Origin: Blastocatellia bacterium
Lineage (GTDB): Bacteria; Acidobacteriota; Blastocatellia; Pyrinomonadales; Pyrinomonadaceae
DNA: 48,638 nt
Direction: 5' to 3'
Assembly (NCBI GenBank): GCA_016789145.1
Contig: JAEUQI010000015.1
Span: 1 to 48,638, forward strand
Positions within the stretch are counted from its first letter, which is position 1. Every line of letters begins with the position of its first letter. The position numbers and the translations under genes are program-made. Below, piece by piece: positions 36,332-44,593 of the stretch. A model generated the notes under the pieces. That model did not search any database, was not told the DNA's origin, and was given only the letters and a program-made list of their open reading frames with translations.

Positions 36332-36340
36332 TTATATCAC
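36332..36340 (-). promoter_or_regulatory. Extended -10 promoter on the minus strand
   Basis: Minus-strand TGATATAAT: a perfect TATAAT (36332-36337) with the extended TGn. No good -35 is seen. It would transcribe leftward from about 36325 through the repeat cluster toward selA's 3' end, where no protein gene is recognised. Confidence 0.4.
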
Positions 36341-36393
36341 AGCCGCAACAGATTGGCGCAATTTTTCTTCGCACAACTTAGAAGGCGGGATCT

Positions 36394-37977
36394 TTAGATC
36401 TGATCGTTAATAAGTGTCAGGAGCGCGTTCTTGAGCTCGGGCGTACTTTGCAATTTGTAGGTTTCGAAGACCTGACCGGCGAAAAGCAAGGCTTCCTCTT
36501 CATAGCAACACGATTCAACGCCTAGCAGGATCGCTTCAGACAGAAGCTCGGCGGCCTTTGTTTTTTCATTTAGTAGCGCATGGATCTCAGCGGTCGCGAT
36601 CTTGATCTCGATCGAACAATGATCGTCGTCTTTGACGAGTTGATTCGATCTCGCGATCAATGAGTTGATCCGTCCTCGCGGTAACGACTGAACCATTTGC
36701 TTAGCATAGTTCATAAACCCCTTCGCCAAGGATTCGCGAGCCAGATCATGGTCAGCCTCGATCGCCATTCTAACTTCCAACGCTCGATCGAACATCTTGA
36801 GTTCGATCAGGCGGTCAGCGATCGCGTTGAGATACTGGCCTTTTCGTGAGCCCGGTGATGCGCCGATGCTGTCCTGGGTTCGGTGAGAATACACGATCCG
36901 GCGAGCCCGATCGAACGCATAGTTGATGATCTCGATCGCTCTAGGATTATGGCCCTTTCGAAGGTAATAGTCCGCGATAGCCATCAAAGCCTTTTGCTGT
37001 TCATAACTGTCCACGTCAGACGAGATCATCTTTGCGATCCGCAGAGCTTTCGGTATTCGCTCCTTCCGTACGTAATAATCTACGAGCCATTTACCTGAGC
37101 GTCTCAGGCCCTCGGTGTCGCTTTCAAGACGCGAAAAGTGAGCGGTAGCTGTTTCCGGCCTGCCGTTCTCGCTCAGAGCGATCGCATAGCCAAGGATGTC
37201 CTCAAAATCTGCCTCCCGCTCATATCTACTCCAATACCGCTCGGCGAGGGACCAATCGTTAAATTTGACGAACAGTACAGCTAGTCTCGCGTATGTCTGC
37301 GCTCGACGATTCTTGTCAGTTTCTTGTTCAGCGCGTTCGACAATCGTTTCGACAACCGAAACCGCTTCGGCTTTCATCTTCAGCTTTTGATACATCGTTG
37401 CAAGAAACGACAAATAGACATCATCGAGGCTCGGCCGCATTTCGTCAGCCAACTTTAGCCATTCTCGTGCCTCCGCATCTCGTTCGATCTTCAAGTAGGT
37501 TTCGGCACCACTTAAAACAAGACGAGCCTTGTCTTCGTTGTCTTCTTCGAAACCGATAACTTCGCGAGCTTCGCCATCCTTACCAAGCCGAATCATAGAA
37601 GGAAGAAGCCATTTAGATTGACTATCCGACCAATCGCCATCGCGCTTTGCGATCTCATATGCTTCATTGATGAATGTAAGGGCTGTCGCACGTTCTCCTA
37701 AATCGAGCAACTTGCTTCCTGTTTTAGCCAAGATCAAGAACCGCTCATAATCGTTCCTTGCATTATTGGCAACTACGCGAATGTCGTCGTAGCGACGCGC
37801 TATGAAAAGCGATTCTGCAAGCCACTCGGGATCTACTGCTCGGTCATTTTTCGAATTCAAAAATATCGCCGCATCAAGCGGACTGGAAAGCGCAGTTTCG
37901 GGAATGTCGTCGCGGGCAAAAAGAGCAGTAGCACCGAGCAAAAGTAAGGCGAGTGAAGTGAAAACTCTTGCTAGCAT
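36394..37977 (-). CDS. Exported TPR-like helical repeat protein
   Basis: A 527-residue protein with a signal peptide (FTSLALLLLGATALFA, then RDDIPET). The remainder is almost wholly alpha-helical with TPR-like helix pairs, for example ATALTFINEAYEIAKRDGDW, EAVSVVETIVERAEQETDKN, RAQTYARLAVLFVKFNDWSLAERYW (only its core cited), KAAELLSEAILLGVESC. Such scaffolds mediate protein-protein contacts in the periplasm. It is not tied to a known complex here. The ATG at 37977 starts the signal peptide. Confidence 0.75.
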   Translation of the reverse strand: MLARVFTSLALLLLGATALFARDDIPETALSSPLDAAIFLNSKNDRAVDPEWLAESLFIARRYDDIRVVANNARNDYERFLILAKTGSKLLDLGERATALTFINEAYEIAKRDGDWSDSQSKWLLPSMIRLGKDGEAREVIGFEEDNEDKARLVLSGAETYLKIERDAEAREWLKLADEMRPSLDDVYLSFLATMYQKLKMKAEAVSVVETIVERAEQETDKNRRAQTYARLAVLFVKFNDWSLAERYWSRYEREADFEDILGYAIALSENGRPETATAHFSRLESDTEGLRRSGKWLVDYYVRKERIPKALRIAKMISSDVDSYEQQKALMAIADYYLRKGHNPRAIEIINYAFDRARRIVYSHRTQDSIGASPGSRKGQYLNAIADRLIELKMFDRALEVRMAIEADHDLARESLAKGFMNYAKQMVQSLPRGRINSLIARSNQLVKDDDHCSIEIKIATAEIHALLNEKTKAAELLSEAILLGVESCCYEEEALLFAGQVFETYKLQSTPELKNALLTLINDQI

Positions 37978-38044
37978 GTGAGTTTGATTCTAGCATCTTT
38001 TTCAAGGTTGTTTGGGAGGCATGTTGTACGAAACCTTATGTCCA

Positions 38045-38500
38045 TTAAGATTCAAAAAAATAGTCCGCACTGACAACAACGAGGCCGGTCATGTAGGGTT
38101 GGAATTTTTCGAAATCGCGAACATTGCCGGTTACGACAAAGCAATCGTGCATTGCGGCAGTTCGTGCGATAAGGGCGTCATTCTGCTGTTGTTGGGCCGA
38201 GGTTACTTTTTGGACGGTGCCTTTGGTTTTTGATTTTGCACCACGCAGAAGATTTCTAACTAGTTTCGAACATTCGATCCAGTCGGTTTCAGTTGGCGAA
38301 AGCAAAGACTTCGACTTTGCGAAAGATCGTCTCCATGAAAGATAAAGCTCCAAATTGCCGTCATCGATATTTGCCGCGATCAATTCGTATAAGACGACGG
38401 TCGAAAGGATCATTCTGCGGAATGTGGCCACCGGAATATCTCGTTCGATAAATACACTTGTATCAAGCAACGGCCGCTTATCCTTTAGATTTCTGCTCAT
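38045..38500 (-). CDS. PIN-domain toxin (VapC-like)
   Basis: A 151-residue PIN-domain ribonuclease. The acidic active-site residues visible are D13 (PLLDTSVFIE), E39 (VVLYELIAA), an Asp in QNDALIARTA and the Asp of VTGNVRDFEKF. That four-acid pattern and the length match VapC-type toxins that cut tRNA or rRNA. The ATG at 38500 lies 23 nt inside the end of the small upstream gene, which is the likely antitoxin. The module is self-contained and unlinked to neighbours. The target RNA cannot be inferred. Confidence 0.85.
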   Translation of the reverse strand: MSRNLKDKRPLLDTSVFIERDIPVATFRRMILSTVVLYELIAANIDDGNLELYLSWRRSFAKSKSLLSPTETDWIECSKLVRNLLRGAKSKTKGTVQKVTSAQQQQNDALIARTAAMHDCFVVTGNVRDFEKFQPYMTGLVVVSADYFFES

Positions 38501-38657
38501 TCTTATAAGCTTCTCTCAGGCTCTTTGAAACGGCTACACTGGTTTCGATCAATTCTCTATCGAGCTTAGTTAGACGTTTTGGCAGTTTGAAATCAGATGC
38601 CTTTGGCAGGCGTCCGTTTCCGTTACCGTTTGTTGATGTGGCTTGGGTCTTCAACAT
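38478..38657 (-). CDS. 59-residue candidate antitoxin of the PIN toxin
   Basis: A short gene, MLKTQATSTNGNGN at the N-terminus and AYKNEQKSKG at the C-terminus, 59 residues. The middle has RLPKASDFKLPKRLTKLDRE, then LIETSVAVSKSLREAYK, predicted as one long basic helix. It lacks an obvious AbrB, RHH or HTH fold. It is assigned as antitoxin from size, its position before the toxin, the same strand and a 23-nt overlap with the toxin start. The Gly/Asn-rich N-terminus (TSTNGNGNGRL) is low complexity. ATG at 38657. Confidence 0.65.
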   Translation of the reverse strand: MLKTQATSTNGNGNGRLPKASDFKLPKRLTKLDRELIETSVAVSKSLREAYKNEQKSKG

Positions 38658-38714
38658 ATTCCAAAAGTACCATACGAATAGTAGTTAAAACAACAAAACT
38701 GTGTAATCGCGAAT

Positions 38715-39803
38715 CTAGCCGTTCTTTTGAGCGAAATCGTGCATAAAATCTACTAATGATTCGACGCCTTGGCGGGGCATGGCGTTGTAGATGGAGGCGC
38801 GGACGCCACCGAGGGAGCGGTGGCCGGCTAGGCCGTCGAGGCCGATGGATTCGGCTTCGCGGCAGAATTGGGCGTCGAGCTCGGGCGTTGGCAGATGGAA
38901 TGAGACGTTCATATTCGAGCGTACATTTCGAGCAGCATGGCCTGTGAAATATCCGTCGCTGTTGTCGATCGCGTTGTATAGCAGAGCGGCTTTTTCGATG
39001 TTGCGTTGCTCCATCGCTTCGACGCCGCCCTGGTCTTTCAGCCAATCGCACACCAAGCCGACCATGTAGATCGCCCAAGTATTAGGTGTGTTCGCCATCG
39101 AGTCGTTGTCGCGGATCGCACGGTAATCGAGAAGCGTATGGTGTTCGCCTCGAATGCGATCGAACATATCGTCGCGCATAAACACAACGGCGATGCCGCT
39201 CGGCCCGATGTTCTTTTGGGCACCGTTGTAAACGACGGCGTACTTGTCCCAATTGATCGGTTTCGACATGATGTTCGACGACATATCGCAGACGACCGGC
39301 ACGCCCATGCCGTCAACATCGTACTTGAATTCGACGCCTTCGATGGTCTCGTTTGCGACGTAATGCAGGTAGCGAGCGTCCGGGTTGATGTTGAGATCGG
39401 ACTGTTCTGGCGTGGTCTTGCAGCCGTCAGCGGTCGAGTCGTAAATTACGTTTATGTCGCCGCAGCGACGAGCCTCGGCGAGTGCTTTGCGGCCCCAGAA
39501 ACCTGTGATGATGTAGTCAGCGGTTTCGCCGGGAGCGATGAAATTCATCGGGATCATCGAAAACTGCAGCGACGCACCGCCCTGCAAAAATAGCACACGG
39601 AAATTGTCAGGAACTTGCAACAGATCACGAAGGCCTTGCTCGGCGCCTTCGAGTATTGCGGCGAAATGCCGCGAGCGGTGGCTGATCTCCATCACGCTCA
39701 TGCCAATGCCGCCAACCGAGCGAATTTCGTCTTTCGCACGTTCCAAAACCGCTGCCGGCATCATCGCCGGACCTGCGCTAAAGTTAAAAACCTGTCGTTC
39801 CAT
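38715..39803 (-). CDS. serC: Phosphoserine aminotransferase
   Basis: A 362-residue class V aminotransferase that makes phosphoserine from phosphohydroxypyruvate (and acts in pyridoxal phosphate synthesis). The start MERQVFNFSAGPAMMPAAVL is the family signature. The PLP lysine is in YNGAQKNIGPSGIAVVF, and VVCDMSSNIMSKPI gives the Asp and Ser that hold the cofactor; SRHFAAILEGAEQGLRDLL and FLQGGASLQFSMIPMNF are conserved. The ATG at 39803 has GGAG 8 nt upstream and is preferred over a start at 39818. It supplies serine used by serS and, in principle, selA. Confidence 0.96.
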   Translation of the reverse strand: MERQVFNFSAGPAMMPAAVLERAKDEIRSVGGIGMSVMEISHRSRHFAAILEGAEQGLRDLLQVPDNFRVLFLQGGASLQFSMIPMNFIAPGETADYIITGFWGRKALAEARRCGDINVIYDSTADGCKTTPEQSDLNINPDARYLHYVANETIEGVEFKYDVDGMGVPVVCDMSSNIMSKPINWDKYAVVYNGAQKNIGPSGIAVVFMRDDMFDRIRGEHHTLLDYRAIRDNDSMANTPNTWAIYMVGLVCDWLKDQGGVEAMEQRNIEKAALLYNAIDNSDGYFTGHAARNVRSNMNVSFHLPTPELDAQFCREAESIGLDGLAGHRSLGGVRASIYNAMPRQGVESLVDFMHDFAQKNG

Positions 39804-40000
39804 CAAAACTCCTGCCAATCGGCAAACTGAAACCTTATCACATACATTTAGTGTTTTGAATTACGAGTGCACGGAAGTTTTGGCTTAATAAATCGACCGC
39901 TTTGGTGCTATCATTAGCGCAATACATCAAACTATTTTTTGGTGGGAAACATCAAAAAATGCGCCGAAAGCGGCTGTTTGAGAACATTTGGAGGCTAATA
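39804..40000. other. Divergent spacer, serC to CarboxypepD-reg/TPR gene
   Basis: About 197 bp. It contains a hairpin at 39935-39959 (TTTTTTGGTG with CATCAAAAAA, one G-T pair, 5-nt loop) in the leader of the rightward gene, and a candidate -10 TATCAT at about 39909. No ORF is convincing. Confidence 0.4.
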
Positions 40001-41377
40001 ATGTTTAAGAGATCACTTTTTGGAATCGCCGTTATGGCTGTCATGCTAACGGCGATGAGCGTAGCCGCTGTTGCACAGATAACAACGACATCGGGCAAGA
40101 TCGAATTACTCAAAGATGACGGAACAAAAACACCGGTTCCGGACGCGGTCATCGAAGCATATCGTACCGATTCCGGTGGCGGCCCTTTGAATAGCAAGTC
40201 CAATAAGAAAGGAGAGTTTCAATTTTTGGGACTGGTTCCGGGCGGCGAATATGCTCTGGTAGTGAGCGGTACCGGCCTTAGCTCCTTCATAGCTCCTGGC
40301 GTAAAAGCCGGTCAGGAGAAATTGGTGATCACGGTACGTCCCGGCGACGGAACTCGTCTCACGGAGAAGGAAGTACGTGCAAAGCTAAAAGCCGGCGTAT
40401 CTGCCACCGACACGACAGGAAAGGCTACGGGCGAAGGTGAATTATCTGAAGAAGACAAGAAAAAGAAGGCCGAGTACGAAGCCGAGGTCGCTCGTATAAC
40501 TGCTGAAAACGAAAAGAAGCAGAAAGCGAATCAGATCGTTGCGGCTTCATTGTCAGCTGGCACCGAAGCCTTCAACGCAGGCACTGCATCGATAAAGGCA
40601 GGTGATTTCGCGTCGGCGATCACAAGTTTTGGCGTGGCTGCTGCCAAATATCAAGAAGGTTACGAAGCAAACCCGGACTTTGCCGGCTCGGCACCGGTGT
40701 TGCTTAACAACAAGGGAACGGCATTGCGCCAGCGTGCACTTTCCACATATAACAAGTCGGTCAAAGAGACGGATGCTGTTGTAAAGGCTGAGGCATTTGC
40801 TTCGGTCCAGAAAGACCTATTGGCATCAACCGAGAGCTTTAAGCGGTCGATCGCGGTTTTATCTACGGCTACGCAGGCTCAAATGCCGAGCGGCAAAACG
40901 CTCGATGGTTTTCGCTTGGAAACATATAGATCGGCTCGCGATACATTCCGAATGGCTGTTCAGACGGAAAAGGTCGATCCGCAGTTGCTCGAGATCTCGA
41001 AGGTCATGATACCTGAGTATCTCAAGCTCGAAACCGAAGCTCCTGCCAAGCTCGAGGCGCAGCTCATCAATGCCGATCTTTATCGCATCGCTCAGGACCG
41101 TGATGCCGCGATCGCCGGATATAAGGCTGTACTAGAGACTTCGCCGGATAATCTGGAAGCGATCGGCTACTTGGGGCTCGTACTGGTTGATAATTCTTGG
41201 CTGAAAGACAATGACAAAGTGATGGCTCAAGAAGGAGCGAATTATCTGCAACGATTTGTTGCAGCCGCTCCGGATACGCACAAATTGAAAGAAGGTGCGA
41301 AAGGCTATCTCGACATTCTAAAGACTCAGAGTATCATTCCGGTAAAATCAAGCGGCCCGGCTAGGAAAAAGCCATAG
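40001..41377 (+). CDS. Exported CarboxypepD-reg plus TPR-like protein
   Basis: A 458-residue protein. Residues 1-27 form a signal peptide (FGIAVMAVMLTAMSVAAVAQ). Residues 28-110 are a beta-sandwich of the carboxypeptidase-regulatory type (SNKKGEFQFLGLVPGGEYAL). Residues 130-170 are a charged, Lys/Glu-rich coiled-coil linker (EEDKKKKAEYEAEVARI). The remainder is helical and TPR-like (AFNAGTASIKAGDFASAITS; DAAIAGYKAVLETSPDNLEA). GGAGG 7 nt before the ATG at 40001 fixes the start; longer in-frame starts exist. It ends in a basic tail (SSGPARKKP) and at a clear terminator. Function unknown. Confidence 0.8.
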   Translation: MFKRSLFGIAVMAVMLTAMSVAAVAQITTTSGKIELLKDDGTKTPVPDAVIEAYRTDSGGGPLNSKSNKKGEFQFLGLVPGGEYALVVSGTGLSSFIAPGVKAGQEKLVITVRPGDGTRLTEKEVRAKLKAGVSATDTTGKATGEGELSEEDKKKKAEYEAEVARITAENEKKQKANQIVAASLSAGTEAFNAGTASIKAGDFASAITSFGVAAAKYQEGYEANPDFAGSAPVLLNNKGTALRQRALSTYNKSVKETDAVVKAEAFASVQKDLLASTESFKRSIAVLSTATQAQMPSGKTLDGFRLETYRSARDTFRMAVQTEKVDPQLLEISKVMIPEYLKLETEAPAKLEAQLINADLYRIAQDRDAAIAGYKAVLETSPDNLEAIGYLGLVLVDNSWLKDNDKVMAQEGANYLQRFVAAAPDTHKLKEGAKGYLDILKTQSIIPVKSSGPARKKP

Positions 41378-41395
41378 GCCAGCGTCTTTTCAAGT

Positions 41396-41433
41396 AATGC
41401 CGTGCTCGTCTAGTCGATGGGCACGGCATTTTT
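41396..41433 (+). terminator. Intrinsic terminator after the CarboxypepD-reg/TPR gene
   Basis: A 10-bp stem (AATGCCGTGC at 41396-41405, its complement at 41421-41430), 15-nt loop, and a T-tract at 41429-41433, 18 bp after the stop codon. Confidence 0.85.
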
Positions 41434-41545
41434 CTTGGGTAAATAGTGACCAGAATATATTTTTGGTCAGTAACTGTCACAAAGTCGCGTTGCATGGTGT
41501 TTCTCAGTTGTACGGACCATATATCACTGAGGAGAAACTATTCTA

Positions 41546-42478
41546 ATGTCACACCACTTCAAGTGTCCCGCAGCCGTTTTGGCAGGCTTCGCATTCATAA
41601 TCATCGTTTTCGGCAATATCGTTATCGTCGCTCAAAGCACGGTCACCGGAACCTGGACCGCAGATACTCGCGAGAAATTGGATCGCGAAGGAAACAAGCG
41701 CGACAGCGAGATACAGATCAATTTCGAGCGAAAACGCGACCGCGGACGGTCGATGCACGGCCAGGGCTACAAGTTCAGTGAACTTCGTGGGCTGACGCGT
41801 GAGAATACGCAGAACGGCAGCGTGCGTTTCAGCCTTGTGCGTGAGGCCGGCACATTCGAATGTGATGGCACGTTTACAGACGGTAAAGGCTCCGGCTCGT
41901 TCACCTTTACGCCTGATCAAGGATTCTTTGCGTCGATGCGGGCAAAAGGATTTGATGTCGCAAAGGATGACGACGGCGACCGCAACGTTGATGAGCGAGC
42001 AATGTCGGCAGCCTTGATCAATGTCACGTCATCTCTCGCCGATGATCTGCTTTCGGCAAATTTTGCCAAGCTCGATTTCGATGATCTCTTCAAAGCGGCG
42101 ATCTTTAAGATAGACGGCAAGTTCATGGCCGAAATGAAAGCAACGGGATTCCCTGACCTAAAAATGGAAGAACTCGTTAAGGCCCGCATATTCAAGATCG
42201 ATGCCGACTATGTAAAGCAAGTTCACGAAATGGGCTTTAGCGACAAGGGATTTGAAAGCCTCGTGAAATTCCGCATCTTCAAGGTAACGCCTGAGTTTCT
42301 CAGCGAGCTAAAGGCAGCCGGACTGAAGGATCTCGACAGCGAAGACATCGTCAAATGCCGCATCTTCAAGATCGACGCTGAATTTGTTCGCAAAGCGAGA
42401 GCGGAGAATCCGAATGTAACTATCGAAGAATTGGTAAAGATGAAGATATTTCCAAAACGAGATCGTTCCGAGATCTGA
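41546..42478 (+). CDS. Exported protein with 28-residue IFKI repeats
   Basis: A 310-residue protein. Residues 1-30 hold a signal peptide (VLAGFAFIIIVFGNIVIVAQ). Residues 31-125 are a beta-rich domain (TGTWTADTREK, GSVRFSLVREAGTFECDGTF). From about 181 to 302 come four tandem repeats of about 28 residues with a fifth partial one: LFKAAIFKIDGKFMAEMKAT, LVKARIFKIDADYVKQVHEM, LVKFRIFKVTPEFLSELKAA, IVKCRIFKIDAEFVRKARAE. Spacing and the L-V-K-x-R-I-F-K core are regular, suggesting a helical solenoid. A strong Shine-Dalgarno (TGAGGAGAAA) precedes the ATG at 41546. A 7-8-bp imperfect inverted repeat (GACCAGAA/TTTTGGTC, about 41448-41468) lies upstream. Not a family I can name with certainty. Confidence 0.75.
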   Translation: MSHHFKCPAAVLAGFAFIIIVFGNIVIVAQSTVTGTWTADTREKLDREGNKRDSEIQINFERKRDRGRSMHGQGYKFSELRGLTRENTQNGSVRFSLVREAGTFECDGTFTDGKGSGSFTFTPDQGFFASMRAKGFDVAKDDDGDRNVDERAMSAALINVTSSLADDLLSANFAKLDFDDLFKAAIFKIDGKFMAEMKATGFPDLKMEELVKARIFKIDADYVKQVHEMGFSDKGFESLVKFRIFKVTPEFLSELKAAGLKDLDSEDIVKCRIFKIDAEFVRKARAENPNVTIEELVKMKIFPKRDRSEI

Positions 42479-42505
42479 GACAAGGCAGATCACGGTTCGT
42501 CAAAG

Positions 42506-42536
42506 AAGGAGAGGTAGTAGCGGCCTCTCCTTTTTT
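42506..42536 (+). terminator. Intrinsic terminator after the IFKI-repeat gene
   Basis: A 9-bp stem (AAGGAGAGG at 42506-42514, its complement at 42524-42532), 9-nt loop, and T-tract at 42531-42536. The convergent small membrane protein gene ends at the same place (stop 42535-42537). Confidence 0.88.
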
Positions 42537-42792
42537 ATTTCTCTTTTCGCGGCCTGATGATGTGAAGCGCCAAATATGGCGATAATACGAAGACCATAAC
42601 TATGATCTTGTAAACCGCCATTCCAAGATAGTGGATCGCGTCGAATTGCTCTGGCGATAACCGAAACCAAACGGTATGCAGATCGTAGATCAGCTGGTGA
42701 AATGCAATAAAGGCTACGAACCAAACGATCAGCAGACCATAATTTATCAACAGGCTCCACGCCAACAATCGGTGTATTGTCTCGATGTTCAT
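42535..42792 (-). CDS. Small two-helix membrane protein, DUF6868-like
   Basis: An 85-residue protein with transmembrane segments at about 9-31 (LLAWSLLINYGLLIVWFVAF) and 57-77 (YLGMAVYKIIVMVFVLSPYL), linked by DLHTVWFRLSPEQFDAIHY. The combination resembles the DUF6868 group of small inner-membrane proteins of unknown function. The ATG at 42792 has GAGGTG 7 nt upstream. It starts 10 bp after the yceH stop, so the two form a short operon. Confidence 0.7.
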   Translation of the reverse strand: MNIETIHRLLAWSLLINYGLLIVWFVAFIAFHQLIYDLHTVWFRLSPEQFDAIHYLGMAVYKIIVMVFVLSPYLALHIIRPRKEK

Positions 42793-42802
42793 AGCTATCA
42801 CC

Positions 42803-43459
42803 TCATTCGAACTGCCTCTTGAATTCGTCGAACATCGTCTTTAACGATGCGACTTCGCTTCTCAATTCCCCGACCTCGGCCTCGAGTTTTCCGATCCGCT
42901 CATTAGAACTCTCAGCCTGTGCCGCACGCGTCGGATGTGCCGCCGCGAAAGCCTCGACATCGATCTCGCCCGATAAAAGATGGCCAAATCTAGCTTCCTT
43001 TTGACCGGCAAGCACCGGCAGTTTAGTAACAATAGGATCATCACGTCGCATCAAGCCATCGAGCGTTTCTTGAATTTCTCCGAGGTTGTCGAAACCATGC
43101 ATTCGCTCCGTACGAGTTCGCAATTCGCCCAAAGTCTGCGGCCCTCGAAGCAGCATGACCGCGACCACCGCGACCTCAGCAGGCTCAAGCTCGTACACGC
43201 TCGGCAGCATATGCTTGTATTTCGGCACACGGCTCGTGCTGCCGTAATAGACGTAAACGAGGTTGCGATCACGCAAATTCTCGAGAGCGTTTGTGACCGT
43301 TGCCTCGTCAAAAGAGGTTACAGGTTCGCGATTATTCTTTTGATTACACGCATTTACGAGTGCGTTTAGTGTAAGCGGATAGTACTCTGGCGTCGTCAGT
43401 TGTTTTTCGACAAGTGAACCAAGAATTCGTGCTTCGGTGGCATTGATCGTCTCTAGCAT
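42803..43459 (-). CDS. yceH: YceH family protein (DUF480)
   Basis: A 218-residue cytosolic protein with two winged-helix-like halves: residues 1-80 (INATEARILGSLVEKQLTTP, YYPLTLNALVNACNQKNNRE, VTSFDEATVTNALENL), and 90-165 (YELEPAEVAVVAVMLLRGPQ, TLGELRTRTERMHGFDNLGE). The C-terminal 35 residues form a coiled coil (RIGKLEAEVGELRSEVASLK). Sequence pattern and length match YceH of Enterobacteria, whose role is unsettled. It precedes the small DUF6868-like gene. Confidence 0.92.
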   Translation of the reverse strand: MLETINATEARILGSLVEKQLTTPEYYPLTLNALVNACNQKNNREPVTSFDEATVTNALENLRDRNLVYVYYGSTSRVPKYKHMLPSVYELEPAEVAVVAVMLLRGPQTLGELRTRTERMHGFDNLGEIQETLDGLMRRDDPIVTKLPVLAGQKEARFGHLLSGEIDVEAFAAAHPTRAAQAESSNERIGKLEAEVGELRSEVASLKTMFDEFKRQFE

Positions 43460-43495
43460 ATGTTTTTGTAACGATAGTAATTTACAATCTGAAGC

Positions 43496-44086
43496 GTGGA
43501 AATCCTAGTCGCACGAACAGAAGCCGAGATCGACATGGCATACGAAACGTTTTCTAAGACTGACGTTCTCGGTTGCGACACCGAAACCTCGGGCCTGAGT
43601 TCGGCGACAGGAAAGCTATTTTCAATTCAGTTCTCCGATGGCGAATTCAATGTCCTCGTTCCACTGAGCGAAGGCATCGCCGCCGGCCGTCTCGCCGATC
43701 TTCTCGCCGACGAGACAAAGGTCAAGATCTTTCATAACGCCAGATTCGATCTAGATTTCCTCTCGACGAATGGTTACGCAGTCGCCAATGTTTACGACAC
43801 GATGATCGCCGAAAAAGTGCTGACACGCGGCGCGAATCAATCTGTGTCGCTAGCCGAAACGCTTTATCGATACTTCGCCATCGACCTCGACAAATCTCAG
43901 CGCGCCAAATTCAACCGCAAATGGGACGGCATCTGGACCGACGAACTCGTGCATTATGCTCTGGCAGACGTCGTTCATCTACCTGCACTACGGCGGGAGC
44001 AATGCGATTGGCTCGAACGTTTAGGATTGGTCGAAACCTACAATGAGCAGATCACGAAGCTCGTGCAGCCAGATTCTGGACAGTAA
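43496..44086 (+). CDS. RNase D-like 3'-5' exonuclease
   Basis: A 196-residue DEDDy-family exonuclease without the HRDC domains of full RNase D. Motif I is GCDTETSG (D and E), motif II is FHNARFDLDFL, and motif III is HYALADVVHLPAL (Tyr and Asp). It would trim RNA or DNA from the 3' end using two metal ions; the short length fits stand-alone DEDD nucleases such as ribonuclease D-like proteins, substrate unknown. The start is GTG at 43496 (MEILVARTEAEIDMAY when read from it). Its 3' end overlaps the convergent DinB-like gene by 35 bp. Confidence 0.85.
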   Translation: MEILVARTEAEIDMAYETFSKTDVLGCDTETSGLSSATGKLFSIQFSDGEFNVLVPLSEGIAAGRLADLLADETKVKIFHNARFDLDFLSTNGYAVANVYDTMIAEKVLTRGANQSVSLAETLYRYFAIDLDKSQRAKFNRKWDGIWTDELVHYALADVVHLPALRREQCDWLERLGLVETYNEQITKLVQPDSGQ

Positions 44087-44588
44087 GTTTGTGATGATGC
44101 TCAGCGTGATAGATGGTGAAGTAGAACATCTCACGCATCGTCAATTTGCCAAGCAATGGATGCGGCAAGACAAGCGTATCCAGCTTGTCGTCGTCAAATC
44201 TCTCGACCTTTGAGCAAAGCTTATCGACCAGCTCTCTCAACTTCGCAACAAACTCTTCCTTGCGCTCATACGGAATGTCGTCAGGCCGAAATGACGCCGG
44301 AGCCGTTCCGCCTGCGGCTAGCTCGCCGCGATAACGGGCGACGAGATCGTCGTAGCTTACGGACGGATGATCAGCCTTGCCGAACATCGCCTTTAATGCA
44401 AATTCGGGAGCACGAAGCCCTTTGACCAACGGCCCGACGGACAGACAAAGATGTTCGATCTGCTGTCCTGCCGCCCATTTCTCGCCGTTCAATGAGAACT
44501 CGAAATCGTCCTTTGGCAAGGCGGCGACATATTCAGAAAAGTCGTTGTACTTGGCCCGCAGCTCGTCTGTGATCTCGGCTTTGTTCAT
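44052..44588 (-). CDS. DinB-like (DUF1569-type) metal-binding protein
   Basis: A 178-residue four-helix-bundle protein. The likely metal-binding histidines are in AAGQQIEHLCLS and FYFTIYHAEHHHKLTVQNL. Members of this DinB-like superfamily include bacillithiol/mycothiol-linked transferases and damage-inducible proteins, but the function of this one cannot be told. The ATG at 44588 (MNKAEITDELRAKYNDF) is preferred over a longer start at 44651. It overlaps the RNase D-like gene end by 35 bp and follows the thioesterase gene by 5 bp on the same strand. Confidence 0.75.
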   Translation of the reverse strand: MNKAEITDELRAKYNDFSEYVAALPKDDFEFSLNGEKWAAGQQIEHLCLSVGPLVKGLRAPEFALKAMFGKADHPSVSYDDLVARYRGELAAGGTAPASFRPDDIPYERKEEFVAKLRELVDKLCSKVERFDDDKLDTLVLPHPLLGKLTMREMFYFTIYHAEHHHKLTVQNLAARAS

Positions 44589-44593
44589 AGCAT

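Larger units (their letters stand above)
35922..36393. other. Long intergenic region with repeats and a candidate minus-strand promoter
   Basis: 472 bp between the convergent selA and TPR-like genes. No credible protein gene: short minus-strand ORFs here have no family look. It holds an 11-bp tandem repeat cluster (36091-36134), a short palindrome TGTCCGTGGACA at 36002-36013, a repeated TTGTGCCACA at 36215-36234, a hairpin around 36303-36323 (ACTGCAA/TTGCAGT) and an extended -10 promoter on the minus strand (36332-36340). Confidence 0.5.

Noticed and set aside
38623..39078. 151-codon Arg/Pro-rich ORF overlapping serC
   Set aside because: Out-of-frame shadow of serC on the same strand.
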